Origin: VAZQ01 sp963763365
GTDB lineage: Bacteria; Pseudomonadota; Alphaproteobacteria; Rhizobiales; Xanthobacteraceae
Direction of reading: 5' to 3'
Length of the DNA: 64,000 nucleotides
NCBI GenBank assembly: GCA_963763365.1
Contig: CAVXOE010000006.1
Location: forward strand, 180,364 to 244,363
In this document: positions 46,278 through 55,497 of the stretch, piece by piece
Numbering within the stretch: position 1 is the stretch's first letter
Layout of the letters: the number at the start of each line of letters is the position of its first letter
Notes under the pieces: model-generated
What the model was told of the DNA's origin: nothing
Database searches by the model: none
What the model saw: only the letters and a program-made list of their open reading frames with translations
Translations under genes and position numbers: made by a program

Positions 46278-46514
46278 CCAGCCCCCGCGAACGACCCACT
46301 GGGCGGCCGCCGGCTCGCAGATGACAATCCATTCGATGAAGGATGTATTTCCTCCCGTTGCATCCAGGGCGACAAGGGTTGAGGTTTCATGAGAATAGAG
46401 AGCCTTGGCTTCTGCAATTGCGCGATCCGCTAGCGAGCGTCGGGTCATAAGAATTATCGCCACCTCATCGACCAAATCGCAGGTCCAACCAAGTAGATCA
46501 TCTCAGAGACCCCG

Positions 46515-46772
46515 TTGCCTCCCACCACCGCATCCATTTGGGCCGAGATTATCCGCTCGTTGGTCGATCGGGTGACCTTCCGGCCCGCGGACGATGCCGG
46601 ACTTGAGATCGAACTCGTCGGCGATATCGCCAGGATGGTGCATCTAAGGCAGAATTCGAACGAAAACGGCCCCATCTCTGAGGCCGTTCCTGATGCGTTC
46701 GCACGTTCGGTAAAAATGGTTGCGGGGGCTCGCAACCAGCGTTGTTTGCAACTCGACTATGCAATCCTTTAG
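46515..46772 (+). pseudogene. large serine recombinase, C-terminal remnant (right)
   Basis: The frame contains IRSLVDRVTFRPADDAGLEI, ELVGDIARMVHLRQ and the ending VKMVAGARNQRCLQLDYAIL, the characteristic last 80 residues of recombinase-domain proteins of this bacterial group. The resolvase domain and most of the body are missing and no start is obvious. It marks the right boundary of the small-gene region, mirroring the different C-terminal remnant at 35.9 kb. Confidence 0.75.
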
Positions 46773-47071
46773 CGGGCTGAGCGATCGGTAGAGATTATTC
46801 CCGTCAATCCAAACCGGACTACACCATCGCTATGCGTTCCCGAAAATTCTACCCACAGCGGGTTGGCAAGGTGCTCGTTGCTCTCATCGCCCACCGGGGT
46901 GGGTGCTGGAAATGTCACCCGGTACGCACGCGACAATATCCGTGATGAAAACCACCAGGAAGGTCGTGAGGTGATGGTGCCGTGACGCTCAGTCGTCCGA
47001 AGCAATGGCGCGTCTCCGGGAACAGCATGACGCCGCATGCCAAGATCGCAGCGGCCGGATAGATTCAACCG
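46773..47071. other. gap downstream of the hyu/liv operon
   Basis: About 300 bp between the recombinase remnant and the last gene of the minus-strand operon. No coding frame or clear terminator hairpin was seen. Confidence 0.35.
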
Positions 47072-47416
47072 CTATTTTGGCGCCGCCGCATACTCCTCCC
47101 GCACCGGGGTGAAAATATCCAGATTAAGCACCGGCTCGTCGCCGACGACCTCGCCCCAATGCATGACGTCCGGCGGAATTTGCAGCAACCCGCCGGGGCC
47201 AAGCACGACGCTCTCGTCGCCGACGTGAAAGCGGATGTGGCCGGCGAGGATGTAGACAATTTGCTCGTATGTGTGTTTGTGCGGCTTAGGCTCATGCTTG
47301 GGCATGAGCCTGTGCAGCGCCAGCGTCGCGCCGTTACCGGAGAACGCCTTGCGTACGATCCCTTCGCGCACCGGCTCCCACGGGATGTTCTCCCAGTCGA
47401 TCTTGTGCAAGTCCAT
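47072..47416 (-). CDS. cupin-fold protein
   Basis: 114 aa from the ATG at 47416, favoured because TGGAGGG lies 4-5 nt upstream; an ATG at 47428 overlaps the LivH stop. The cupin metal motif is HEPKPHKHTYEQIVYILAGH (His, His, Glu), with the second motif IPPDVMHWGEVVGDEPVLNL. The fold is a single small beta-barrel that binds a metal and can act as an isomerase, dioxygenase or sensor. It is the last gene of the IclR-hyuAB-liv operon, so it may act on the hydrolysis product or fine-tune the pathway. Confidence 0.85.
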   Translation of the reverse strand: MDLHKIDWENIPWEPVREGIVRKAFSGNGATLALHRLMPKHEPKPHKHTYEQIVYILAGHIRFHVGDESVVLGPGGLLQIPPDVMHWGEVVGDEPVLNLDIFTPVREEYAAAPK

Positions 47417-47427
47417 GAAGCCCTCCA

Positions 47428-48312
47428 TTATTTGCTTTCCCCGAGGATGCCCCCCGGGCGGATGAAAAGGAAGACGAGCAGCACCGACAGTGCGGCGACG
47501 TTCTTCAGCCCCGCGCCGAAGGCGACGATGGCGATCGATTGCGCCAACCCGAGCATGATGCCCCCCATGAAGGCACCGAGCGGATGGCCGAAGCCCCCGA
47601 CAATGGCGGCGATGAAACCGGAGATCGCAAACGGCACGCCGACGTTGAAGGCGGTGTACTGCGTCGGCGTGATCAGCACGCCGGCGATCGCCCCGAGCGC
47701 CGCCGACAGCGCGAACGACAGCGACAACATTCGCGAGACATTGATCCCCTGGAGCGACGCCGCCTCGCGGTTGAAGGCGCATGCGCGCATCGCTTTGCCG
47801 ACCTTGGTGCGCTTGAAGAACTGGTCGAGCATGAGGATCAAGAGCAGCGAAACGCCGACAATCCAGAGGAACTGGTAGCTGACGAAGACGCCACCGAGCC
47901 GGATCGGCGGCAGATCGGAGAACTGCGGCAAAGTCTTCGGCTGGTCGCCCGCGACGATCAGCGCCAGGCGTTCGATCACGATCTGCGCCGCCAGCGTCGC
48001 GAGGATTATCACGAACATCGTCGCCTTGCGGTCCCAGAGCGGCCGCACCACCGTGCGCTCGATGATGACGCCGGCGGCCGCGACCGCGACGATGGCGACG
48101 GCCGCGGCGACCGGCAGCGGCAGGCCAAGCGTCTTCAAGGCGCTGTAGGCGATCATGCCGCCCATCATGACGAATGCGCCCTGGGCGAAGTTCACGATGC
48201 CGCTGGCGTTGTAGATGACGCAGAAGCCGATACCGATCAGGCCGTAGATGCAACCGACGGCAATGCCCGACAACGCGATCTGCGGCAGGTAGGAGAGGTC
48301 AGGCATGGCCAA
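47428..48312 (-). CDS. livH: branched-chain amino-acid-type ABC permease LivH
   Basis: About 292-294 aa; starts at TTG 48312 or ATG 48306. Hydrophobic throughout, with LSGIAVGCIYGLIGIGFCVI at the first helix, the NFAQGAFVMMGGM motif and the coupling loop AFNREAASLQGINVSRM. The last segment ends LFIRPGGILGESK, typical of LivH. It overlaps LivG by a few bases. With LivM it forms the membrane channel. Confidence 0.9.
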   Translation of the reverse strand: MAMPDLSYLPQIALSGIAVGCIYGLIGIGFCVIYNASGIVNFAQGAFVMMGGMIAYSALKTLGLPLPVAAAVAIVAVAAAGVIIERTVVRPLWDRKATMFVIILATLAAQIVIERLALIVAGDQPKTLPQFSDLPPIRLGGVFVSYQFLWIVGVSLLLILMLDQFFKRTKVGKAMRACAFNREAASLQGINVSRMLSLSFALSAALGAIAGVLITPTQYTAFNVGVPFAISGFIAAIVGGFGHPLGAFMGGIMLGLAQSIAIVAFGAGLKNVAALSVLLVFLFIRPGGILGESK

Positions 48313-49066
48313 CCCCCAGATAGGCGGCGGTGACGGCGGGACTTTCGCGAACCATCGCGGGCGGGCCTTCGGCGATCTTGCGGCCGAAATCGAGGACCGC
48401 GATGTGGTCCGCGGTGTTCATCACAAGCTTCATGTCGTGCTCGATCAGCAGCACCGTGGTGCCGCGCTCGGCGATGCCGCGGATCGCCGCCGACAGGCGT
48501 TTGGTCTCATCCGCCGACAATCCGGCTGCGGGCTCGTCGAGCAGCAGCAACCGGGGTTGCGCGGCGAGCGATCGGGCGATTTCCAGGAGCCGCTGCTGGC
48601 CGTAAGCGAGCGCGCTCGCCTCCATCCCGGCGGCGCTGTCATCGAGCCCGACGAAGTCGAGCAGTTCGCGGGCGCGCGTCTCGATCTCCCGCTCGGCCTG
48701 CCGGGTGCGGCGGGTGCGCAACAGCGCCGACAGCACCCCGCCGGTGGTGTGGAGATGGCAGCCGACCTGGATGTTCTCCAGGACGGAAAGATTCTGGAAC
48801 AGCTGAACTAGCTGAAAGGTGCGCACCAGGCCCGCGGCCGCGATCGCTTCGGGCGGCCGCGCGGTAATGTCCGTTCCGGCGAAAACGATGCGCCCGGCAT
48901 CGGGGGCCTGGAAGCCGGAAATCAAGTTGAACAGCGTCGTCTTGCCCGCCCCGTTGGGGCCGATCACCGCGGTGACGCCGCCATCGACGACATCCAGATC
49001 GACGGCATCGACGGCGACCAGCCCGCCAAACCGCCGCGTCACGTTCTGCAGCGACAGCAGCGTCAT
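48299..49066 (-). CDS. livG: branched-chain-type ABC ATPase LivG
   Basis: 255 aa. Walker A GPNGAGKTTLFNLISGF, Q-loop RTFQLVQLFQNLSVLEN, a signature region SALAYGQQRLLEIARSLA, Walker B LLLLDEPAAGL and H-loop LLIEHDMKLVM. The signature reads AYGQQR, which is normal for LivG. The start overlaps the LivM stop. The same frame is open well upstream, but that is antisense-like shadow of LivM. Confidence 0.9.
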   Translation of the reverse strand: MTLLSLQNVTRRFGGLVAVDAVDLDVVDGGVTAVIGPNGAGKTTLFNLISGFQAPDAGRIVFAGTDITARPPEAIAAAGLVRTFQLVQLFQNLSVLENIQVGCHLHTTGGVLSALLRTRRTRQAEREIETRARELLDFVGLDDSAAGMEASALAYGQQRLLEIARSLAAQPRLLLLDEPAAGLSADETKRLSAAIRGIAERGTTVLLIEHDMKLVMNTADHIAVLDFGRKIAEGPPAMVRESPAVTAAYLGVGHA

Positions 49067-50034
49067 GCCTTGCCCCCGCGCGGGATGAGGCTGCCGAGCG
49101 CCGCGAGTCCCTTGGGGGCGTAGATCAGCAGCAGGATGAGGCCGGCGCCGTAGAACAGATCCTGATAGTCCTTGAGGCCGCGAAATATCTCCGGCAGCAG
49201 ACTGACGATCACCGCGCCGAGGATGGGGCCGCCCAAGGTGCCGATGCCGCCGACGTACAGCATGGTGAAGGCGAGCACGACCATGTGGAGGCCGAACACT
49301 TCGGGGCTCACGAATTCCACCACATGCACGAACAGCGAACCCGCCAACGCCGCATAGGCGGCGGAAACCAGAAACGCGGCGAGCTTGTAACGGCCAACCT
49401 CGATGCCGAGCGAGCGCGCCGCGTCCTCGCTCCCGGCGATGGCGGCAAGCGCCCGCCCGAACCGCGATCCACGCAGGCGCGCGGCCGCGATGGTCGCCAA
49501 CGCGACGATAACAACGAGCACCAGAAGCTTGCCGCGCTCGGACACGACCTCGTAGCCGAAGACGCCGAGCGGCGGAATGCCGGAAATCCCCATGTAACCT
49601 TGCGTGACCGACTGCCACTGGACCGCGATCTCGTACACGATCAGGCCGATCGCCAGCGTTGCCATCGCCAAGTAGTGCCCCTTGAGCCTCAGCGTCGGCC
49701 ACCCGATGACAAGCGCCACCAGCAGGGCGAGGCCAAGGCCGACGGCAAAAGCCGGAATGGGATCCCAATAGTATGTTGCGGTCAGCACCGCCGAGGCGTA
49801 GCCGGACAGCGCCGCAAAGGCGTTGTGCCCGAACGATACTTGCCCGGCGAAGCCCATGAACACATTCAGGCCGATGACAAAGACCGCATAGATCATCGCG
49901 AACGACATGATCGTCACGAAAAACCCGCCGGCGATGAACGCATAGGCCAGCATGCCGCACGCAACGGCCCAGGGCAGCGCGGCGAAGGCGCGCGCCATCA
50001 AGTCACGAGAGATAGTAGCGGGCGATTTCGTCAT
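49063..50034 (-). CDS. livM: branched-chain-type ABC permease LivM
   Basis: 323 aa with 8-10 hydrophobic helices. MGFAGQVSFGHNAFAALSGY is the LivM signature and AAIAGSEDAARSLGIEVGRY the coupling loop. The end, LIYAPKGLAALGSLIPRGG, is typical. The first 32 bp overlap the LivF reading frame. It pairs with LivH. Confidence 0.9.
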   Translation of the reverse strand: MTKSPATISRDLMARAFAALPWAVACGMLAYAFIAGGFFVTIMSFAMIYAVFVIGLNVFMGFAGQVSFGHNAFAALSGYASAVLTATYYWDPIPAFAVGLGLALLVALVIGWPTLRLKGHYLAMATLAIGLIVYEIAVQWQSVTQGYMGISGIPPLGVFGYEVVSERGKLLVLVVIVALATIAAARLRGSRFGRALAAIAGSEDAARSLGIEVGRYKLAAFLVSAAYAALAGSLFVHVVEFVSPEVFGLHMVVLAFTMLYVGGIGTLGGPILGAVIVSLLPEIFRGLKDYQDLFYGAGLILLLIYAPKGLAALGSLIPRGGKA

Positions 50035-50710
50035 GGGACGTGATGGTGCGCGGATCGATTTCAGCGATCAGCCGGCCGACTGACAACAGATAGGCGCGGC
50101 TGGTCAGACGCAGCGCCAACGGTGCCTTTTGCTCAACCAGAACGATGGGCAGTCCTTCCTTGTTGAGGAGAGCAAGCGTTGCCAGGATTTCGTCGATGAC
50201 TTTCGGCGCGAGGCCGAGCGACGGCTCGTCGAGCAGCAGAATCTTCGGCGCGGCCATCAGCGCGCGGCCGACCGCCAGCATCTGCTGCTCGCCACCGGAC
50301 AGCGAGCCAGCGACCTGACCGAGCCGCTCGCGCAGCCGCGGAAACAAAGTGAACACCCGTTCGCGACGGCGTTCGAACTCGGCGGCGTCGCTCAGCAGAT
50401 AGGCGCCGAGCTCGAGGTTTTCCGCGACCGTCATGGGGGCGAAAATGCCGCGGCCTTCCGGCACCAGGACCACGCCGCGCGCCACGCAACCATCCGGTGA
50501 ATGGCGTGGCAATGCCGCGCCCCGGAACGTCACGTCGCCGGAATTGGCGATGAGGCCCATGATGGCGCGCATCAAGGTACTCTTGCCCGCACCGTTGGGG
50601 CCCAACACCGCGACGAACTCGCCGTCCGCCACCGACAGGCTGATGTCGTGCAGCGCCTCGACGCGCCCATAGCGCGCCGAGAGCCGTCGGACCTCGAGGA
50701 CCGAGGTCAC
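50003..50710 (-). CDS. livF: branched-chain-type ABC ATPase LivF
   Basis: 235 aa. Walker A GPNGAGKSTLMRAIMGL, signature SLSGGEQQMLAVGRALM, Walker B ILLLDEPSLGL and H-loop LVEQKAPLALRL. The short length and VPEGRGIFAPMTVAENLELG block identify LivF rather than LivG. Its ATG overlaps the stop of the binding-protein gene by 4 bp. Confidence 0.9.
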   Translation of the reverse strand: MTSVLEVRRLSARYGRVEALHDISLSVADGEFVAVLGPNGAGKSTLMRAIMGLIANSGDVTFRGAALPRHSPDGCVARGVVLVPEGRGIFAPMTVAENLELGAYLLSDAAEFERRRERVFTLFPRLRERLGQVAGSLSGGEQQMLAVGRALMAAPKILLLDEPSLGLAPKVIDEILATLALLNKEGLPIVLVEQKAPLALRLTSRAYLLSVGRLIAEIDPRTITSHDEIARYYLS

Positions 50711-51843
50711 TTCTCGACGATGACGCGCCCGCCGATGATGCTCGCGAGCAGGAACGGGTTGACGGTGATACCCTGATGGACCGTCGGCGACATGTTGTAG
50801 ACGCCGGTGGTGCCCTGGAAGCCGGTGATGGTCTCGAGCGCGTCGCGCACCTTGGCGCCTTCGGCGCTCTTCTCCTTGTCGACAGCCGCCGCGGTGAGCT
50901 GCACGGCGTCCCAGCCCCGCGCGGCCCAGTTCGGATCGCGATCCTTGTATTTTGCGCTCCAGGGCCCGAGGAACTTGGTGATCTCCGCCTTCATCGGACT
51001 ATCGGGCAGCGCGTCATAGACCTGCGAGGGCGATGCGACGAAGAAGAACTTGTCGCCCAGCACCTCGGCGACCGGACGGAACACCGCCAGATCCTCGACG
51101 CTGGTCAGCATCAGCATGTTGAGGCCGAGCTGCTTGATGTTCTTGGCCGCGGTCAGTGTGGTGCCGCCGAGGCCGATCTTGAGGATGGCGCCGGCGCCGG
51201 ACGCGTTCATCTTGCTGATCTGCACGCTCAAATCGGCGTCATCCTGCTTGTATTGCTCGATGCCGACGAGTTCGAGGCCGTAGTTGCTCGCGGTCTTTTC
51301 GGCGATGTTCTTCTGCAGGACGGCATACGGCGACGGATCGTGCAACACGCCGAATTTCTTGATCGGGGTCTTGTTCTTGAGATAGTCGAGCCGCGTCGCG
51401 ACCTCGAACCCGGCCGGCGGCAGGGTGCTGAACGCCCATTTCACGTGCTCGGGGTTTTGCGGCAGGATCGAGCACAGCACCATCGGGATCTGCGCCCGCA
51501 CGGTCAGCGGAGCGCCGGCGAAGTTTCCGGCCGAGACGCAGCCCGAGAGGAAGATGTCGACTTTGTCGGACGAGATCATCTTGCGATAGACCGTCACGGC
51601 CTCCTGCGGCTCGGACTTGTTGTCCTCGGTGACGACTTCGATCTTGCGGCCCATGATGCCGCCCTTGGCATTGAGGGCTGCGGCCGCGACCTCGACGCCG
51701 TCTCGCCAGCCGCGATCCACTGTTGCGGCATATCCGGTCAGGCCGGCCGAAATGCCGATCTTGTAAACCTCCTGCGCGCCGACCGGTGTGGTCGACAGCA
51801 AGACCGCGAGAGCGGCAAACGCCGCGAGTTTTTTATTCGTCAT
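50707..51843 (-). CDS. branched-chain-type ABC substrate-binding protein (LivK/Peripla_BP_6)
   Basis: 378 aa from the ATG at 51843 (GGGAGGG upstream). The signal MTNKKLAAFAALAVLLS ends PVGAQE; the mature part begins VYKIGISAGLTGYAATVDRG, with the periplasmic-binding-protein blocks GGIMGRKIEVVTEDNKSEPQ and KFGVLHDPSPYAVL. Because it is sandwiched between hyuB and livF, its ligand is more likely a cyclic imide, hydantoin or oxoproline-type compound than leucine; that is inference from context. Confidence 0.88.
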   Translation of the reverse strand: MTNKKLAAFAALAVLLSTTPVGAQEVYKIGISAGLTGYAATVDRGWRDGVEVAAAALNAKGGIMGRKIEVVTEDNKSEPQEAVTVYRKMISSDKVDIFLSGCVSAGNFAGAPLTVRAQIPMVLCSILPQNPEHVKWAFSTLPPAGFEVATRLDYLKNKTPIKKFGVLHDPSPYAVLQKNIAEKTASNYGLELVGIEQYKQDDADLSVQISKMNASGAGAILKIGLGGTTLTAAKNIKQLGLNMLMLTSVEDLAVFRPVAEVLGDKFFFVASPSQVYDALPDSPMKAEITKFLGPWSAKYKDRDPNWAARGWDAVQLTAAAVDKEKSAEGAKVRDALETITGFQGTTGVYNMSPTVHQGITVNPFLLASIIGGRVIVEK

Positions 51844-51878
51844 GACTTCCCTCCCGTTACGTTTATGTTGGCTTGAGT

Positions 51879-53423
51879 TTAGCGATGCCCGTAGCCGCCA
51901 CCTCCTGGCGTCTCGAACAATACGACGTCGTCCGGCTGCAAGGTGAGCTTCTTCAGGTCGCGCACCGGCTTGCCATTGATATGGAATTTGCCGGCGGCGC
52001 CCGACTCGCCGCCACCCAGGCCCTCGGGGCCCTCCTCGACGCGGCTCGCCACTGCATTGAGCAGCCATTCGTCCTTGGTCAGCAACCGGAACTGGATGAT
52101 CTGCCCATCGCCGCCGCGCATTGCGCCCTCGCCGCCGGAACCGGGACGCAGCTCCTTGCGGTCGAACAGCACCGGCGTCACGGCCTCGACGATCTCCACC
52201 GGGACAGCGGCGACGCCGGTCGGATAGCAGGTCGCGCTCGGGCCGGTCTTGGTCGCGCGCGCCCCCATACCGCCGGAGTAGTTGAACATCGATGAGGTGA
52301 AGGCCCGCCCGTCATCGCGCTTGCCCTGGATTTGCATCGTCCACACCGCGCCCGAGCCCTCCGCGAGAACGCGATCGGGTATGACGTGGTACAGGGCCTT
52401 GAGAATCGGCATCGGGACATACATGCCGACTACATGGCGGGCGTTGACCGGCGCGGGATACTGGCAGTTGAGAATCGATCCCTCCGGCGCGTGGACCTTG
52501 ATGGGCGCCAGGCTGCCGGTGTTGTTGGGAAGATCGGGATTCAGGCAGGAGCGGATCGCGAAGGTCGAATAGGCGTGGGTGTAGTTGAGCACGACGTTGA
52601 TGCCGCTCGTGGTCTGCGGCGTCGAGCCGGTGAAATCGACCAGGATTTCCCCCGCGTCCGGGTCGATGGTCACCGCCGACTTCAGCGTGATGACCTGCCC
52701 GCCCGGCACGTCGAACGAACTCTCGCCGAGGAAGGTGCCGGCCTTGAGCTTGGAGATGGCGGCGCGGGTCGCGGCCTCCGAGCGCGAGATGATCTCGTCG
52801 GACAGTTCCTCGATGTCGACGAGACCGTAGCGTTCGCACATCGCGATCAGACGCTCGCTCGCCGCCTGTCCGCTTGAGACCTGCGCAGCCAGGTCGCCGA
52901 ACACCGCGTCCGGCGTCCGCACGTTCGACTTGATCATGGCGTGTAGCACCGGACACGGCTCGCCGGCGTTGTAGAGCTTCAGCGGCGGAATCCAGAGCCC
53001 TTCCTCGTGCACGTCGCGGGCGCCAGCGCCGATGCCGTAGCCGCCGATATCGGTGTGATGAATGGTCGATCCGATATAGGCAAGGATGCGGTCGCCGTCG
53101 AAAATCGGCGTCAGCACCGTGATGTCGAAGAAGTGCCCGGCCGACAACCAGGGATCGTTGGTGGTGACGACGTCTCCCGGCCGCAGATTGTTGGCGAACA
53201 TGCGAACGAGATGGGCGCCGGCGATCGCCAGCGAGTTAATGTGCCCTGGCGTGCCGGTGTTGGCCTGCGCCACCATGCGGCCGCGCCGGTCGAACAGCGC
53301 GCAGGCAAGATCACCGGCCTCACGCACCACCGGGCTGAAGGCGATGCGCTGCAATGCCTTGGCGCGTTCGGAAACGATTCCGATCAGATTGGACCACAGG
53401 ATTTCGAGTTCGACGCCGTCCAT
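51879..53423 (-). CDS. hyuB: HyuB-type subunit of ATP-dependent hydantoinase/oxoprolinase
   Basis: 514 aa from the ATG at 53423 (GATGAGG upstream); an in-frame start 21 bp earlier would overlap hyuA more. Family blocks are ERAKALQRIAFSPVVREAGD, GTPGHINSLAIAGAHLVRMF, VTTNDPWLSAGHFFDITVL and DFTGSTPQTTSGINVVLNYT, and the end is VVLFETPGGGGYGHR. Together with HyuA it hydrolyses cyclic amides (N-methylhydantoin, 5-oxoproline, related imides) with ATP. Cytoplasmic. It lies between hyuA and the importer's binding protein, tying uptake and hydrolysis together. Confidence 0.92.
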   Translation of the reverse strand: MDGVELEILWSNLIGIVSERAKALQRIAFSPVVREAGDLACALFDRRGRMVAQANTGTPGHINSLAIAGAHLVRMFANNLRPGDVVTTNDPWLSAGHFFDITVLTPIFDGDRILAYIGSTIHHTDIGGYGIGAGARDVHEEGLWIPPLKLYNAGEPCPVLHAMIKSNVRTPDAVFGDLAAQVSSGQAASERLIAMCERYGLVDIEELSDEIISRSEAATRAAISKLKAGTFLGESSFDVPGGQVITLKSAVTIDPDAGEILVDFTGSTPQTTSGINVVLNYTHAYSTFAIRSCLNPDLPNNTGSLAPIKVHAPEGSILNCQYPAPVNARHVVGMYVPMPILKALYHVIPDRVLAEGSGAVWTMQIQGKRDDGRAFTSSMFNYSGGMGARATKTGPSATCYPTGVAAVPVEIVEAVTPVLFDRKELRPGSGGEGAMRGGDGQIIQFRLLTKDEWLLNAVASRVEEGPEGLGGGESGAAGKFHINGKPVRDLKKLTLQPDDVVLFETPGGGGYGHR

Positions 53424-53427
53424 CGCC

Positions 53428-55497
53428 TCATCCCTTCCGCGCAAAGATACAGCCGATCTTGTCGACCGTCGCCGTCCAGCCTGGCGGAATCACCGTCGTC
53501 GTCTCGCGCTCCTCGATAATCGCCGGTCCCTTGACCTGTTGGCCCGCCGCAAGCGCGTTACGCTCGTAGACGGGCACGGAAAGCCCGTCGCTCCAGGCAT
53601 GCACTGGCCGCGTGCCCTTCGGCAGACCCGGTGTCGCGGGTAAGTTCATCGCCCGATTGAACGGGATGATGGGGCCGCGCGCGGTAACCCGCCAAGTCAC
53701 CAGTTCGATGGGAACGTGAGACGGATTGACGCCGTAGAGCTTCCGGTAGGCCGGTGCGAACACCTCCACGATGCGGGTTGCGTCATGGTGCATGCGCGGA
53801 TCTGTGTCGAGCGTGACGGTCAGTTCGCTCTGCTGGCCAACATAACGCAGATCGGCGGCGAAGATCAAAGTGACGGAGTCTTCGGCGCAGCCGGCCTCCT
53901 TCAGGGCCGCCGTTGCTTCGCTCGCAAGCTCGCCGAGGATGCGGTCTATTCGCGTCCAGTCCAGCTCATTGACGGACACCAGATCGCTACGCACCAGATC
54001 GAGCCGCACCGACGTGACCAGCGTGCCGAACGCCGACAGCACGCTCGGCTGCGGCGGCACTATGACCTCCGAGCTTTGCAGCAGCGCTGCCACCTCGCAG
54101 CCATGGACAGGGCCGGCGCCGCCGAAAGCAAACAGCGGCATTCCGCGCCAGTCGACGCCGCGATCCGTGGCGTGCGTGCGCACCGCGGCGGCCATCGACT
54201 CAGTGACGACGCGAAAAATGCCGCGCGCCGCTTGCGTGCAGGAGAGATTGAGATTGTCGCCGACCTTGCCGACCGCCGATTCCGCGGCCGCGCGGTCGAG
54301 CTTCATGTCGCCGCCGAGGAAATTGTCGGCGTCGAGCAGGCCGAGCACGAGATCCGCATCCGTGACTGTCGGCGATGTGCCGCCGCGGCCGTAGCAGGCC
54401 GGACCGGGCGCGGAGCCTGCGCTGTCGGGACCTACCTTGAGCAGGCCGAGGCTGTCGACGCGGGCGATGCTGCCTCCGCCCGCCCCGATCTCGATCATGT
54501 CGATCGACGGGATGGTCACGGGCAGTCCGCTGCCTTCCTTGAAGCGCCAGCGGCGATCGACCTCGAACAGGCCGGTGATCAGCGGCTGGCCGTCTTCGAT
54601 CAGACAGGCCTTGGCGGTCGTCCCGCCCATGTCGAACGACATCAGCCGCTTGATGCCGAGCACCTCGGCATAATGACAGCCGGCCAGCGCACCGGCGGCG
54701 GGGCCGCTTTCGATCATGCGCGCAGGATTGCGGCCCGCGGTCTCGGCGCCGACGACGCCACCGGACGACAGCATGATCAAAGGCGAATTCGGGAAACCTT
54801 CGCGCTTGAGTCGTCCGCTCAGGCCGCGCAAATAGGGCAGCGAAATCGGCATCGTGTAAGCGTTGACTGTCGCGGTCGAGGCGCGCGGATATTCGCGGAT
54901 CTGCGGCGCAACGTCCGATGACAACGTCAGGAACACGTCCGGAAGCAGCGCGGCGAGCCGCTCGCCAACCGCGCGCTCGTTCTCCGGATTGGCGTAGCTA
55001 TTCAGAAAGCAGATGGCGAGCGAGGCAACGCCCTTGGCCTTGAGCGTGCGGGCCAGCGCCTCGACCTCGTCCGCGTCCGGCCTGCGCAAGACCGTACCGT
55101 CGGCCCGCACGCGTTCCGCGACACCGAAGGTCAGTTCCGACGGCACCAGAGGATCGGGAAACTCGATCTGCGGGTCGTACATCTCATAGCGGTGCTCGTT
55201 GCGGATGCGCAGGATGTCACGGAAGCCTTCCGTGACCAGTAGCGCCGTCGGCCGGCCTTTGCGCTCGATCAGCGCGTTCGTCACGATGGTGGTGGCATGG
55301 ACCACGACGCCGTCGACATCGCGCGGGCCGACCCTGGCGGCGTTCATCACGTTCGACACGCCAGCGAAGAATCCTGCAAGCAAATCGTCGTGGGTGGTCA
55401 GCACCTTGTCGACCGTCAGTTCACCTGACGAGTGACGCAGCACGACGTCCGTGAAGGTGCCGCCGATATCGACCGCGAGCGAATACGTCAATGTCAT
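53428..55497 (-). CDS. hyuA: HyuA-type subunit of ATP-dependent hydantoinase/oxoprolinase
   Basis: 689 aa. The actin/hexokinase-like start SLAVDIGGTFTDVVLRH is the first phosphate loop; the second is FDMGGTTAKACLIEDG. PLFAFGGAGPVHGCEVAALL and a C-terminal barrel follow. It binds ATP and activates the cyclic amide for HyuB. Its ATG overlaps the IclR stop by 4 bp and its stop lies just after the hyuB start, so regulator and enzyme are translated together. Exact substrate unknown. Confidence 0.92.
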   Translation of the reverse strand: MTLTYSLAVDIGGTFTDVVLRHSSGELTVDKVLTTHDDLLAGFFAGVSNVMNAARVGPRDVDGVVVHATTIVTNALIERKGRPTALLVTEGFRDILRIRNEHRYEMYDPQIEFPDPLVPSELTFGVAERVRADGTVLRRPDADEVEALARTLKAKGVASLAICFLNSYANPENERAVGERLAALLPDVFLTLSSDVAPQIREYPRASTATVNAYTMPISLPYLRGLSGRLKREGFPNSPLIMLSSGGVVGAETAGRNPARMIESGPAAGALAGCHYAEVLGIKRLMSFDMGGTTAKACLIEDGQPLITGLFEVDRRWRFKEGSGLPVTIPSIDMIEIGAGGGSIARVDSLGLLKVGPDSAGSAPGPACYGRGGTSPTVTDADLVLGLLDADNFLGGDMKLDRAAAESAVGKVGDNLNLSCTQAARGIFRVVTESMAAAVRTHATDRGVDWRGMPLFAFGGAGPVHGCEVAALLQSSEVIVPPQPSVLSAFGTLVTSVRLDLVRSDLVSVNELDWTRIDRILGELASEATAALKEAGCAEDSVTLIFAADLRYVGQQSELTVTLDTDPRMHHDATRIVEVFAPAYRKLYGVNPSHVPIELVTWRVTARGPIIPFNRAMNLPATPGLPKGTRPVHAWSDGLSVPVYERNALAAGQQVKGPAIIEERETTTVIPPGWTATVDKIGCIFARKG

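Noticed and set aside
46059..46475. 138-codon minus-strand frame
   Set aside because: It is antisense to the conserved 62-aa gene and the Arg/Ser/Pro tail is shadow-like. The first 70 residues look more protein-like, but no start signal or homologue comes to mind.
46769..47068. 99-codon minus-strand frame downstream of the cupin
   Set aside because: No ribosome site, mixed composition and no family features; more likely untranslated operon tail.
47072..48253. 393-codon frame suggesting a long cupin protein
   Set aside because: The first two thirds are an Arg-rich shadow of livH; the cupin starts at the ATG with its own ribosome site.
47539..48333. 264-codon plus-strand frame opposite livH
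   Set aside because: Antisense to a clear permease; Arg/Asp/Glu-rich composition with no hydrophobic core or family motif.
48299..49960. 553-codon frame suggesting a LivM-LivG fusion
   Set aside because: The upstream half is out of frame with LivM and has no LivM motifs; only the last 255 codons are LivG.
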